From: Curtobacterium citreum
GTDB lineage: Bacteria > Actinomycetota > Actinomycetes > Actinomycetales > Microbacteriaceae
Length of the DNA: 64,000 nucleotides
Direction: 5' to 3'
Assembly (NCBI RefSeq): GCF_006715175.1
Contig: NZ_VFMQ01000001.1
Coordinates: 2,604,001 to 2,668,000, forward strand
Numbering within the stretch: position 1 is the stretch's first letter; each line of letters starts with the position of its first letter. Positions 1 through 9,030 of this stretch are shown piece by piece. The notes beneath the pieces are model-generated. The model worked only from the letters and a program-made list of their open reading frames with translations. It made no database searches and had not been told where the DNA came from. The position numbers were made by a program, and so were the translations under genes.

Positions 1-238
1 CGGACCACGTGCGTTCCGGGCGATCGTGGCGACAGTACACGACCGTCGGGCCGGTACAGAACGCCCCTGAGGGACCGCTGGGATCAGTTACGGGATCGCG
101 ACCCCGTGGAAACAGGCCCGTAACCGGAGGCCACGCCGTCGACCCCACTTCGGGGGTCGCGGCGAGATTTCGTGGTGGAGCGCTACAGCCGACGCTGAGG
201 ATCGGGGGCCGTGCACGGAATCGTCATCCGCGGAGCGA
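1..238. other. Non-coding stretch at the left edge
   Basis: I see no convincing gene here. The only structure noticed is a short hairpin at 140-159 (arms CGACCCC and GGGGTCG around a 6-nt loop). It lies about 80 bp past the 3' end of the minus-strand lipoprotein gene and may help terminate its transcript. Confidence 0.4.
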
Positions 239-772
239 TCACTCGTCGGACAGCTGCTCCATGATCCGGTCGGCGTCGCCCGGGAAGCACCGTGAGAGGG
301 CCTGAACTGTGTAGTTCCCCGAGTACGCGTACACGCTGATGCCGGCGATGTCGTCGCCGCCGCTCCCGAACACCGCGGGGCCGTCCTCCGAGTCGCGGAC
401 GACGACCTCCATCCCCTGAGCCCGCCAGTGGTCCGCCATCCGGGCCCCGTCGGCCGTCGGGTCCCCCGCGAGCTCGCTGCCCGTCAGGTACCGCCAGCGC
501 GCGCCCTGCTCGCCGTCGGGCAACACACAGTCCTCGGCGTAGTCGGGGCCAGTCCGGGGCTTCCACACCCCACCGAGACGGGCTGTGGCGTCGTCCACCG
601 CCTCGATCATGTGCTGCTTGGCGCTGTCGGCGTCCACGGTGGGCTCCGTTCGTCGTGTCGTGCTCGTGTCCGGCGCTCCGAAGGCGCACCCAGCGAGCAG
701 ACCGCTGAGCGTCGTCAGTAGGAGAGCACTCGCGATGCTGTGCCGCACGCAAGATGTGCTGATCGTGATCAT
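239..772 (-). CDS. Small lipoprotein of unknown function
   Basis: A 177-residue protein with a lipoprotein signal: a hydrophobic stretch at about residues 12-28 ends in the lipobox LLAGC, so Cys29 should be lipidated and the mature protein anchored on the outer face of the membrane. The mature part is acidic, about 149 residues, with two further cysteines (in EDCVLPDG and SRCFPGD) that could form a disulfide. The start codon overlaps the stop of the DUF1023 gene by 4 bp (ATGA), so the two are almost certainly co-translated and may act together at the cell surface. I do not recognise a named family. Confidence 0.75.
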   Translation of the reverse strand: MITISTSCVRHSIASALLLTTLSGLLAGCAFGAPDTSTTRRTEPTVDADSAKQHMIEAVDDATARLGGVWKPRTGPDYAEDCVLPDGEQGARWRYLTGSELAGDPTADGARMADHWRAQGMEVVVRDSEDGPAVFGSGGDDIAGISVYAYSGNYTVQALSRCFPGDADRIMEQLSDE

Positions 773-2742
773 CGGTCCCCGAGCATGGATTGGAAAGGCC
801 CGAACAGCGCCTGATCCCGGTCGGTGGGAGGCTTCGGGACGAAGGGTGTCGCCGCTCCTTCGTGGCCTGTCGTGACCCGCCCGACGTTGTAGAGCGACTC
901 GGTCTGCGCGTCCAGGTACCCGGAATGGTCACCGGTGAGCGGATCGTGGTTGAGCACTGGGCGTTGCTCTTCGACGGTTGCTGGATTCGTGTCCGTACCG
1001 AAAGTGGTGGCACCGAACACGCGTGTCGCCGGGTCGACGTGGTGGCCGGGAGCCATCCGCCCTAGGCCGGCGAGCTGATCACCGTGACCGGCCTCATCGA
1101 ACACGACGTTCCGCGCTTGACCGACGTAGACGTGTTCTGCGTGCAACTTGCCGGCCGAGTCGACGTCGTTCGGTAGGCCAGCGGATCCCAGAGCAACGAA
1201 GCGGTCGACGTGCGCGCCGGTGGCCGACAGCGCGACGGCTGCAGTCGTGGTGCCGTACGAGTGCGCGACGACGTTCGTCGTCGGCATGTCGTCACCGCGG
1301 ATCGCGCCCAGTCCGTCGATCGAAGCAGCGAGCTTCCGGCCGCCGACTTCCGCCTTCTGCATACCCAACACGGTCGTCACATCCGGTGTCTCGTAACCGA
1401 TCCAGGCGATGACCGCTTGGCTGGGCTCGTCGACATCTCTTCCCTGTTCGTCGTAGATGTTCTGAGCAGCCCGCGCCCAGGAGCTCATGTCAGCGGTAGT
1501 GGTGTCCATCCCGGGCACCGCCCACGTGACGGAATTCGCGCTGTCGAGGTCACCTATCGACACGGCGGCGAGTGGAGGATGGTCCTCGGACAACGAGATG
1601 AGGTATCGCTGACCGTGGGCAGCCTGGTCAGGGACCTTCATCGCTGCGTTGATGTTCCGCAGTGCCTTCCGGTCCGCGTACAGCGCGTTGAGTTCCCGGG
1701 CGAGGGCGCTCGCTCCGTCCCCCGCCGATGCGACGGCGCCCTCGAGCTGCGCGATCTCGAGTTCCACGTCGCCCAGCCGCTGGTTGAGCACGAGGACGTT
1801 CGCTGTGCTCCGCGCCCAGTACGCGACCCCCTCGAGGTTCCCCAACCGGGCGAGCACCTCCGTCGGGAGCGCGTCGAGGACACCGGCGTCGGCCTTGGTC
1901 AACCCGAGGGCCCTCCACCCATCCGCGACCTGCGTCGGCGTCAGGCCCTCTGCGAAGAGCCCTCGCAACGCCGGAGCGGCCCGCCCGACGGCTGCGATGT
2001 CGAGTGCTGCATCTGAGAGGGACCCGTTCCCACCGGCCTGCTCGAACGCCTCGGCGACCTTGCCGATCCACGATCGGTCCTCATCGTTCTCCCGGACATA
2101 ACGTTCGAAACCGTCGGGCATGCTCTTCCGGTCGAAGTGCACCCAGCCGCACGACGCCGTGAACGCCGACCAGGCGGTCCGCACGCGGTCAGCCTCGGCC
2201 GATGCGGTCGTGTCGAGGGCAGACACGGTCGACGCGAACCCCTGCAGTGCGCTCGGGTCCGCCGAGGACCTGCTCTGGCTCGCACCGTCGCCGTACCGCG
2301 CTCGCTCGCGACCGCGGAACTCGGCATCGACGATCGGAGGTCGGAGGGCCTCGCTCGACGGCTCACGGTCGACGAAGGTGTCCCACAGGTCAGTAGCGGT
2401 CCCGGCGAACGGGCCGGCGATCGCGCCGACCGTCTGCCGTCGCTCTGCCTCGCGAGCCTTCCACGCATCATGGGCGACCCGACGCGCCCGTTCTCGCTCC
2501 GCGGCGGCACGACCGACATCCGTCGCCAGGCCGTCGAGCACCCCCGTCAGACGGCCCCGGTCCTCGGCCTCGATGACCACTGCATCGCGGAAGCGGCGCG
2601 CGTACGAACCTTCGAAGTCCGCGAGGGCGTCCTCGGCGGCCTGCCGACGGCTCCCGGCCTGACCGCGGAGTGTGTCAGCCGCCGACCGCGCGACCCGCGC
2701 CATCGCCTCGGCGCTCCCCGCGTCGAACTCGATGTCCCCCAT
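769..2742 (-). CDS. DUF1023-type alpha/beta hydrolase with WXG100-like N-terminus
   Basis: A 657-residue protein. The first ~95 residues are an Ala/Arg/Glu-rich helical region resembling WXG100/ESX-substrate domains. The last ~200 residues match the DUF1023 alpha/beta-hydrolase family, with a nucleophile elbow AHSYGTT (Ser about residue 495) and a probable catalytic His in the NHDPLTGDHSGYL stretch. No signal peptide or membrane segment is visible. The ATG at 2742 is chosen over one nine codons earlier because GAGGGA sits about 7 nt upstream of it. The gene is translationally coupled to a lipoprotein gene. Substrate and export route are unknown. A type VII-like export route is an inference from the N-terminus only. 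Confidence 0.75.
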   Translation of the reverse strand: MGDIEFDAGSAEAMARVARSAADTLRGQAGSRRQAAEDALADFEGSYARRFRDAVVIEAEDRGRLTGVLDGLATDVGRAAAERERARRVAHDAWKAREAERRQTVGAIAGPFAGTATDLWDTFVDREPSSEALRPPIVDAEFRGRERARYGDGASQSRSSADPSALQGFASTVSALDTTASAEADRVRTAWSAFTASCGWVHFDRKSMPDGFERYVRENDEDRSWIGKVAEAFEQAGGNGSLSDAALDIAAVGRAAPALRGLFAEGLTPTQVADGWRALGLTKADAGVLDALPTEVLARLGNLEGVAYWARSTANVLVLNQRLGDVELEIAQLEGAVASAGDGASALARELNALYADRKALRNINAAMKVPDQAAHGQRYLISLSEDHPPLAAVSIGDLDSANSVTWAVPGMDTTTADMSSWARAAQNIYDEQGRDVDEPSQAVIAWIGYETPDVTTVLGMQKAEVGGRKLAASIDGLGAIRGDDMPTTNVVAHSYGTTTAAVALSATGAHVDRFVALGSAGLPNDVDSAGKLHAEHVYVGQARNVVFDEAGHGDQLAGLGRMAPGHHVDPATRVFGATTFGTDTNPATVEEQRPVLNHDPLTGDHSGYLDAQTESLYNVGRVTTGHEGAATPFVPKPPTDRDQALFGPFQSMLGDR

Positions 2743-2800
2743 GCACGATCCCTCGTCGTCGGTGCTCATCCCCCAGCACCTGGAACATTACCGCACGGCC

Positions 2801-3916
2801 TCAGAGCACGTCGTCCCGCCCGCTGATCTTCAGCGCGTCGACGACGCCCTTGACCCGCTGGGCGTTCGCGCTCGTCGTGACGAGCAGCGCGTCCGGGGTG
2901 TCGACCACCACGATGTCCTCGACGCCGATCAGTGAGATGAGCCGTTGGCTGTGCGCGACGACGATGCCGCTCGACGAGTCCGCGAGGATGCGGGCGTTGT
3001 CCCCGAGGACCGCGAGGTTGTTCGCCCGACCGCCGGACTGCAGCTTCGCGAGCGATGCGAAGTCGCCGACGTCGTCCCAGTCGAAGTCGCCGGGGACGAC
3101 GACCATCCGACCCGCGGCCGCCGCCGGCTCGGCGACGGTGTAGTCGATCGCGATCTTCTCGAGCGCCGGCCAGATCGCGTCCACGACCGCCCCGCGCGAC
3201 GAGGTGTCCCAGGCGGCGGCGAGCTCCTCGATCCCGGCGAGCAGCTCGGGCTTGGTCCGACCGATCTCGGCGAGCAGGACGTCGGCGCGGGCGATGAACA
3301 TGCCCGCGTTCCAGAGGTAGGTGCCCTGCTCGACGTACGAGCGGGCGGTGTCGAGGTCGGGCTTCTCGACGAAGGACCGGACCGCGTGCGCCGTCGGCGC
3401 CCCGTCGATGTCCGCGGGGGCGTCGTCGGCGTGGATGTAGCCGAAGCCGATCGCGGGCTCCGTCGGGGTGATGCCGATCGTGGTCACGTACCCGGCGCGG
3501 GCCGAGGCCACGGCTTCACGGACGGAACGGCGGAACCCACGCGCGTCACCGATCACGTGGTCGGCTGCGAACGAGCCGATCACGACGTCCGGCTCGCGGC
3601 GTCGGAGGATCGCGGCCGCCAGGCCGATCGCCGCGGTGCTGTCCTTCGGCTCGCTCTCGAGCACGACGTTGTGGTCGGCGACCCCGGGCAGCTGCGCCTC
3701 GACCGCGGCACGGTGCGCCCGGCCGGTGACGACCATGATCCGCTGGTCGCCGGCGAGCGGCGCGAGCCGGTCCCAGGTCTGCCGGAGCAACGAGCTGCCG
3801 GAACCGGTCAGGTCGTGCAGGAACTTGGGTGCGTCGGCGCGCGACAGCGGCCACAGCCGGGAGCCGATGCCGCCGGCCGGGATGATCGCGTAGAAGTCCT
3901 CGAGTGCGTCTGCCAC
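2801..3916 (-). CDS. manC: Mannose-1-phosphate guanylyltransferase
   Basis: 371 residues, the usual length for the actinobacterial single-domain enzyme that makes GDP-mannose from mannose-1-phosphate and GTP in the cytosol. The nucleotidyltransferase signature PAGGIGSRLWPLSR is at the N-terminus, followed by VVLESEPKDS and FVEKPD, which are typical of this family. An upstream ATG would add a 40-residue Arg/Gly/Pro-rich tail unlike the family, so the GTG at 3916 is preferred. The Shine-Dalgarno sequence is weak. The gene is divergent from a glycosyltransferase that probably uses GDP-mannose, so the pair likely serves cell-envelope mannosylation. Confidence 0.9.
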   Translation of the reverse strand: MADALEDFYAIIPAGGIGSRLWPLSRADAPKFLHDLTGSGSSLLRQTWDRLAPLAGDQRIMVVTGRAHRAAVEAQLPGVADHNVVLESEPKDSTAAIGLAAAILRRREPDVVIGSFAADHVIGDARGFRRSVREAVASARAGYVTTIGITPTEPAIGFGYIHADDAPADIDGAPTAHAVRSFVEKPDLDTARSYVEQGTYLWNAGMFIARADVLLAEIGRTKPELLAGIEELAAAWDTSSRGAVVDAIWPALEKIAIDYTVAEPAAAAGRMVVVPGDFDWDDVGDFASLAKLQSGGRANNLAVLGDNARILADSSSGIVVAHSQRLISLIGVEDIVVVDTPDALLVTTSANAQRVKGVVDALKISGRDDVL

Positions 3917-4103
3917 GCGCTCACCGTACCGGTCCCGCCGGACGCGACCTGGACGCCGCCCGCACGGTGCCCGGACGCGCCCGCGCGCGCCGCGCGTCGG
4001 ACCGGGCCCCGATCCTCCCGTCCGGGTGTTCACCACCTGCCTGCCGGGCGTTCACGCGGACCGCACCACCCGGTCACGCCGGCCGCGGAGCATGGGCCGC
4101 ACC

Positions 4104-5342
4104 ATGAGCGCACGCAGCGTGGAGCGCGGCACGTCCCAACGGACCGTGGCCGTCGTGACCGAGAGCTTCCTGCCCACCCTCAACGGCGTCACCACCAGCG
4201 TCCTGGCGGTCCTCGACCATCTGGAGCGCCGCGGGCACCGCGCGGTCGTGATCGCCCCGGACACCCCCGGACTCGCGCAGTTCCGCTCGAAGACGCAGGT
4301 GGAGCGCTACCGCTCCTTCGACGTCCACCGCATCCCGGCGGTGGCGTACCGCCAGTTCCCCGTCGCCCTCCCCCACCCGGTGCTCGACACGATCCTCGCC
4401 GCCTCCGGCGCCGACGTGCTCCACGCCGCCAGTCCGTTCCTGTTGGGTGGACGCGCCATCACGGCGGCCGGGAGGCTCGGCATCCCCTCCGTCGCCGTGT
4501 TCCAGACCGACGTGGCCGGGTTCGCACGCCGCAACGGCCTGACCGCGACCGTCCCGTTGGTGCGCAGGATCCTCGGGCGCATCCACGCCGGCGCGTCGCT
4601 GACGCTCGCGCCGTCGAGCGCGACCGCCGCGATGCTCGCCGAGGACGGCGTCCCGCGGGTGACGCGGTGGGGCCGGGGCGTCGACACGACGCTCTTCCAC
4701 CCGGACCGTCGGCACAGCGCGTCGGTGCGTGCGGCACGTCGGCGGACCGCACCGGACGGCGAGACGATCGTCGGCTACGTCGGGCGGCTCGCGCCCGAGA
4801 AGGAGGTCGAGCGACTCGCCGAGCTCGGCGGCCTCCCCGGGATCCGGGTCGTCGTCGCCGGGGGCGGCCCGTCCCGCGCGTACCTGGAGCGTCGGCTCCG
4901 TCACCTCGACGTCACGTTCACCGGTCCGCTGCGGGGCGACGCGCTGGCCGACGCGTACGCGATGCTCGACGTCTTCGTGCACACGGGTCCCGCGGAGACC
5001 TTCGGCCAGACCCTGCAGGAGGCGCACGCGACCGGGCTGCCCGTGGTGGCACCGGCCGCCGGCGGTCCGCTCGACCTCGTCGCGCCGGGCCTCGACGGCG
5101 AGCTGTACGACCCGGACGTCCCGCAGGCACTGCGCCGGGCGGTGCTCGGGCTCGTCGGCGACCCGGACGCCGCGGCGCGGATGGGCTCGGCCGGGCGGCT
5201 CCGCGTCGAAGGCACCACGTGGGAGGCCATCGGCGACCAGCTCCTCGCGCACCACGACACGGCGCGGACGATCGGCGCGCCGCCTGCCCTGACGCGCACC
5301 GCGCGGGCCGGTCGGGACGAGAAGGTCAGCGCGGGCGCATAG
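4104..5342 (+). CDS. GT4-family glycosyltransferase, probably GDP-mannose-dependent
   Basis: About 412 residues with the GT-B layout of GT4 enzymes. The N-terminal domain carries FLPTLNGVTTSV. The C-terminal domain carries VGRLAPEKEVERL and the E-x7-E motif (ETFGQTLQE) that contacts the nucleotide sugar. The family resemblance is to the alpha-mannosyltransferases MgtA/PimB, which mannosylate glycolipids at the inner membrane face. Divergent manC supports GDP-mannose as donor. The ATG at 4104 is chosen because GGAG at 4087-4090 is well spaced for it and too close for the ATG at 4092. The acceptor cannot be read from sequence. Confidence 0.8.
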   Translation: MSARSVERGTSQRTVAVVTESFLPTLNGVTTSVLAVLDHLERRGHRAVVIAPDTPGLAQFRSKTQVERYRSFDVHRIPAVAYRQFPVALPHPVLDTILAASGADVLHAASPFLLGGRAITAAGRLGIPSVAVFQTDVAGFARRNGLTATVPLVRRILGRIHAGASLTLAPSSATAAMLAEDGVPRVTRWGRGVDTTLFHPDRRHSASVRAARRRTAPDGETIVGYVGRLAPEKEVERLAELGGLPGIRVVVAGGGPSRAYLERRLRHLDVTFTGPLRGDALADAYAMLDVFVHTGPAETFGQTLQEAHATGLPVVAPAAGGPLDLVAPGLDGELYDPDVPQALRRAVLGLVGDPDAAARMGSAGRLRVEGTTWEAIGDQLLAHHDTARTIGAPPALTRTARAGRDEKVSAGA

Positions 5343-5376
5343 GATGGGTCGTGTTCCACACGAACACGAACGGCAA

Positions 5377-5398
5377 GGGCTCGCCGATCGGCGAGCCC
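5377..5398. repeat. Perfect 22-bp palindrome upstream of sdhC
   Basis: The half-site GGGCTCGCCGA is followed exactly by its reverse complement. It lies 34 bp after the glycosyltransferase stop and ends 7 bp before the GGGAGG ribosome binding site of sdhC. It could be an operator for a dimeric regulator or a hairpin that terminates or attenuates transcription. There is no T-tract, so a classical terminator is less likely. Confidence 0.7.
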
Positions 5399-5419
5399 GT
5401 CCTATGGGAGGACTTGCTC

Positions 5420-5869
5420 ATGGCCGAGCAGACCGCAGGCGGGACGACGGTGGTCGAACCGCGCGTGACGATCGATGCGCCGCGCGCGTCCCGGAAGCTC
5501 GAGGGGACGCTGTACCGCGGGTCCACGGGGATGTGGTCGTGGGTGCTGCACCGGATCACCGGCGTCGCGATCTACTTCTTCCTGCTGGTGCACATCCTCG
5601 ACACGGCCCTCGTGCGGCTCTCGCCCGAGGCCTACAACGCCGTCATCGGGACCTACAAGACGCCGATCATGAACCTCGGTGAGATCGCTCTCGTGATGGC
5701 GATCGTCTTCCACGCCCTGAACGGCCTGCGCATCATCCTGGTGGACTTCTGGTCGAAGGGCCCGAAGTACCAGCGCGCCATGTTCTGGATCGTGCTCGTC
5801 GTGTGGGCAGTCCTCATCGCGGGCTTCCTCCCGCGCCAGCTCATGAACCTCGTCGCGGACTTCCAGTAG
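5420..5869 (+). CDS. sdhC: Succinate dehydrogenase cytochrome b556 subunit
   Basis: 149 residues with three membrane helices; membrane anchor of complex II that passes electrons from succinate to the quinone. Histidines in LVHIL and FHALNGLR are candidates for the haem ligand. The family hallmark LHRITG is present near residue 42. The ATG at 5420 is set by the strong GGGAGG at 5406-5411. It is the first gene of sdhCDAB; sdhD follows after 21 bp. A 22-bp palindrome sits just upstream and may regulate the operon. Confidence 0.95.
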   Translation: MAEQTAGGTTVVEPRVTIDAPRASRKLEGTLYRGSTGMWSWVLHRITGVAIYFFLLVHILDTALVRLSPEAYNAVIGTYKTPIMNLGEIALVMAIVFHALNGLRIILVDFWSKGPKYQRAMFWIVLVVWAVLIAGFLPRQLMNLVADFQ

Positions 5870-5890
5870 GCGAAGGGACGGGAGACGACC

Positions 5891-6337
5891 ATGACCACAC
5901 AGACCGTCGAGCCGCCTCGCTCGGCCAGCGCCGCACGCCGCACCACCAACTGGGAGAAGTGGGGGTGGATCTACATGCGCGCCTCGGGCGTCCTGCTCGT
6001 CGTGCTCATCTTCGGCCACCTCTTCGTCAACATGGTCGCGGGTGAAGGCGTCAAGCAGATCGACTTCGCCTTCGTCGCCGGCAAGTGGGCCAACCCGTTC
6101 TGGCAGGTGTGGGACTCGCTCATGCTGGTCCTCGCCCTGGTGCACGGCTCCAACGGCATGCGCACGATCATCAACGACTACGTCGCGAAGCCCGGGGTCC
6201 GGAAGACCCTGCTGCTCGCCGTGCTCATCGCCTGCGTCGCACTCGTCGTGCTCGGGCTGCTCGTCTGCTGGACGTTCGACCCGTGCCCCGCCGGCGCCGC
6301 CGCTGCGGACCTGCCGTCGTTCTGCCCGGCGCGCTGA
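5891..6337 (+). CDS. sdhD: Succinate dehydrogenase hydrophobic membrane anchor subunit
   Basis: 148 residues, three predicted membrane helices, and conserved histidines in GHLFVNM and LVHGSNGMR that would help bind haem and quinone. It pairs with SdhC as the membrane part of complex II. The C-terminal tail after the third helix contains three cysteines (CWTFDPCP and SFCPAR), an unusual ending for this subunit. A Shine-Dalgarno GGGACGGGAG precedes the start. Confidence 0.93.
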   Translation: MTTQTVEPPRSASAARRTTNWEKWGWIYMRASGVLLVVLIFGHLFVNMVAGEGVKQIDFAFVAGKWANPFWQVWDSLMLVLALVHGSNGMRTIINDYVAKPGVRKTLLLAVLIACVALVVLGLLVCWTFDPCPAGAAAADLPSFCPAR

Positions 6338-6378
6338 CGATCCCCGACGACCGCTCCTCCTCCGAACGAAAGACCCCT

Positions 6379-8187
6379 GTGCCTGCGAACACCCCGACCG
6401 AGACCACGGTCCACCACCACCAGCACGACATCGTCATCATCGGCGCGGGCGGCGCCGGGATGCGCGCCGCGATCGAGGCCGGCCCGAAGGCCAAGACCGC
6501 CGTCATCTCGAAGCTCTACCCGACCCGCTCCCACACGGGCGCGGCGCAGGGCGGCATGGCCGCCGCACTCGCGAACGTCGAAGAGGACTCGTGGGAGTGG
6601 CACACCTTCGACACGATCAAGGGCGGCGACTACCTGGTCGACCAGGACGCCGCCGAGATCCTGGCGAAGGAGGCCATCGACGCGGTCATCGACCTCGAGA
6701 ACATGGGCCTGCCCTTCAACCGCACCCCGGAGGGCAAGATCGACCAGCGACGCTTCGGCGGCCACACCCGCGACCACGGCAAGGCCCCGGTCCGGCGGGC
6801 CTGCTACGCCGCGGACCGCACGGGCCACATGATCCTGCAGACGCTGTTCCAGAACTGCGTGAAGCTCGGCGTCGAGTTCCACAACGAGTTCTACGCGCTC
6901 GACCTCGTCATGGTGGACGTCACGGGCGACGACGGCGTCACGCGCAAGCAGCCGGCGGGCGTCGTCGCGTACGAGCTCGCCACGGGTGACCTGCACGTCT
7001 TCCACGCCAAGGCCGTGATCTTCGCGACCGGTGGCTTCGGCAAGATGTTCAAGACCACCTCGAACGCCCACACCCTGACCGGCGACGGCGTCGGCATCGT
7101 CTGGCGCACCGGCCTGCCGCTCGAGGACATGGAGTTCTTCCAGTTCCACCCGACCGGCCTCGCCGGCCTCGGCATCCTGCTCACCGAGGGCGCCCGCGGC
7201 GAGGGGGCGATCCTCCGCAACGCCTCCGGCGAACGCTTCATGGAGCGCTACGCCCCGACGATCAAGGACCTCGCTCCCCGCGACATCGTCGCCCGGTGCA
7301 TGGTGCAGGAGGTCGCCGAGGGCCGCGGTGCCGGCCCGAACAAGGACTACGTCCTGCTCGACTGCACGCACCTCGGTGCCGAGGTCCTCGAGACGAAGCT
7401 GCCGGACATCACCGAGTTCGCGCGCACCTACCTCGGGGTCGACCCGGTCGTCGAGCCGGTGCCGGTCATGCCGACCGCGCACTACGCGATGGGCGGCATC
7501 CCGACGAACGTCAAGGCCGAGGTCCTGTACGACAACACCACCGTCGTCCCCGGTCTGTACGCCGCCGGCGAGTGCGCGTGCGTGTCCGTGCACGGCTCGA
7601 ACCGCCTCGGCACGAACTCGCTGCTCGACATCAACGTGTTCGGCAAGCGCTCCGGCAACAACGCGGCCGAGTACGTCCAGACCGCGGAGTTCCTCCCCCT
7701 GCCGGAGGACCCGGCCGCCGGGATCCGCGACATGCTCGCGCAGCTGCGCTCCTCGACCGGCACCGAACGCATCGCCGTGCTGCGCAAGGAGCTGCAGGAC
7801 GAGATGGACAAGAACGCGCAGGTGTTCCGCACCGACGAGTCGCTCGGCAAGATGACCGAGACCATCCACGAGCTGCGCGACCGGTTCCGCAACGTCGCCG
7901 TGCAGGACAAGGGCAAGCGGTTCAACACCGACCTGCTCGAGGCGGTCGAGCTCGGCTTCCTGCTCGACCTGGCCGAGGTCGTCGTCTACTCCGCGCGCAA
8001 CCGCAAGGAGAGCCGCGGCGGACACATGCGCGACGACTACCCGAAGCGCGACGACGAGAACTACATGCAGCACACCATGGCGTACCTGACGGGCGACCCG
8101 CACTCGTCACTCGCCGACGACCACATCACGCTCGACTGGAAGCCCGTCGTGGTGACGCGCTACGAGCCGATGGAGAGGAAGTACTGA
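6379..8187 (+). CDS. sdhA: Succinate dehydrogenase flavoprotein subunit
   Basis: 602 residues. The FAD-binding Rossmann motif [15 protein letters not shown] is at about residues 20-34. SHTGAAQGG holds the histidine that covalently carries [12 protein letters not shown] and the substrate-binding and catalytic Arg/His regions follow. It oxidises succinate to fumarate on the cytoplasmic face. The start is a GTG (6379), which gives the expected short N-terminus VPANTP; longer versions run back into sdhD. The sdhB ATG overlaps the stop (TGATG), so the last two genes are coupled. Confidence 0.96.
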   Translation: MPANTPTETTVHHHQHDIVIIGAGGAGMRAAIEAGPKAKTAVISKLYPTRSHTGAAQGGMAAALANVEEDSWEWHTFDTIKGGDYLVDQDAAEILAKEAIDAVIDLENMGLPFNRTPEGKIDQRRFGGHTRDHGKAPVRRACYAADRTGHMILQTLFQNCVKLGVEFHNEFYALDLVMVDVTGDDGVTRKQPAGVVAYELATGDLHVFHAKAVIFATGGFGKMFKTTSNAHTLTGDGVGIVWRTGLPLEDMEFFQFHPTGLAGLGILLTEGARGEGAILRNASGERFMERYAPTIKDLAPRDIVARCMVQEVAEGRGAGPNKDYVLLDCTHLGAEVLETKLPDITEFARTYLGVDPVVEPVPVMPTAHYAMGGIPTNVKAEVLYDNTTVVPGLYAAGECACVSVHGSNRLGTNSLLDINVFGKRSGNNAAEYVQTAEFLPLPEDPAAGIRDMLAQLRSSTGTERIAVLRKELQDEMDKNAQVFRTDESLGKMTETIHELRDRFRNVAVQDKGKRFNTDLLEAVELGFLLDLAEVVVYSARNRKESRGGHMRDDYPKRDDENYMQHTMAYLTGDPHSSLADDHITLDWKPVVVTRYEPMERKY

Positions 8188-8960
8188 TGACCGACACCCT
8201 GGTCTCCGACGCCCCCCGCACCGACACCGTGCAGGACGCCCCTCCCGGATCGTTCCCCGTGACGGTGATCGTCCGGCGCTTCGACCCCGAGGTCGACGAC
8301 GAGCCGCGCTGGCAGGACTTCGACGTCATGATGCTGCCGACCGACCGCATCCTCGACGCCCTGCACAAGATCAAGTGGGAGCAGGACGGGTCGCTGACGT
8401 TCCGCCGTTCCTGCGCGCACGGCGTGTGCGGGTCGGACGCGATGCGGATCAACGGGCGCAACCGTCTGGCGTGCAAGACGCTCATCAAGGACCTCGACGT
8501 GTCGAAGCCGATCTACGTCGAGGCGATCAAGGGCCTGCCGCTCGAGAAGGACCTCGTCGTCGACATGGAGCCCTTCTTCCAGTCCTTCCGCGAGGTCCAG
8601 CCGTTCCTGCAGGCGTCGAGCAAGCCGGAGAAGGGCAAGGAGCGCGTGCAGTCCGTCGCGGACCGCGCCCGCTTCGACGACACCACGAAGTGCATCCTCT
8701 GCGCCGCGTGCACGTCGTCCTGCCCGGTGTTCTGGACTGACGGCCAGTACTTCGGTCCGGCGGCCATCGTGAACGCCCACCGCTTCATCTTCGACTCCCG
8801 CGACGACGCCGCGAACGTGCGGCTCGACATCCTCAACGACAAGGAGGGCGTCTGGCGCTGCCGCACGACCTTCAACTGCTCCGAGGCCTGCCCGCGCGGG
8901 ATCCAGGTGACGAAGGCCATCTCCGAGGTCAAGCAGGCGATCATGCGCGGCGGCGCGTGA
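8187..8960 (+). CDS. sdhB: Succinate dehydrogenase iron-sulfur subunit
   Basis: 257 residues with all three iron-sulfur cluster motifs: SCAHGVCGSD plus NRLAC for the [2Fe-2S], CILCAACTSSCP for the [4Fe-4S], and CRTTFNCSEACPRG completing the [3Fe-4S] site. It carries electrons from SdhA to the membrane anchor. It starts inside the sdhA stop codon. No clear terminator follows; the next gene starts 70 bp on with its own -10 element. Confidence 0.96.
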   Translation: MTDTLVSDAPRTDTVQDAPPGSFPVTVIVRRFDPEVDDEPRWQDFDVMMLPTDRILDALHKIKWEQDGSLTFRRSCAHGVCGSDAMRINGRNRLACKTLIKDLDVSKPIYVEAIKGLPLEKDLVVDMEPFFQSFREVQPFLQASSKPEKGKERVQSVADRARFDDTTKCILCAACTSSCPVFWTDGQYFGPAAIVNAHRFIFDSRDDAANVRLDILNDKEGVWRCRTTFNCSEACPRGIQVTKAISEVKQAIMRGGA

Positions 8961-9017
8961 GGTCGGTGCTCACCGAGCACCCAGCGGGGTCTCGGCGAAC
9001 GGCATGTCGGCGCCCGG

Positions 9018-9023
9018 TAGGCT
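9018..9023 (+). promoter_or_regulatory. -10 element of a leaderless transcript
   Basis: TAGGCT lies exactly 7 nt upstream of the ATG at 9031, so transcription should begin at the start codon. There is no Shine-Dalgarno sequence. The same arrangement is seen before the PBP gene (45326) and, with TAAGGT, before xth (20207). Confidence 0.55.
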
Positions 9024-9030
9024 CGCGGCC

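Noticed and set aside
2945..5869. Very long open frames opposite or across manC and the glycosyltransferase
   Set aside because: They arise because stops are rare at this GC. Their translations are Arg/Pro/Gly-rich without domains, and only the sdhC end of this frame is real.
6178..8103. Long minus-strand open frame opposite sdhA
   Set aside because: It is the codon-mirrored shadow of sdhA; the sdhA protein is conserved over its whole length and this frame has no recognisable domain or ribosome site.
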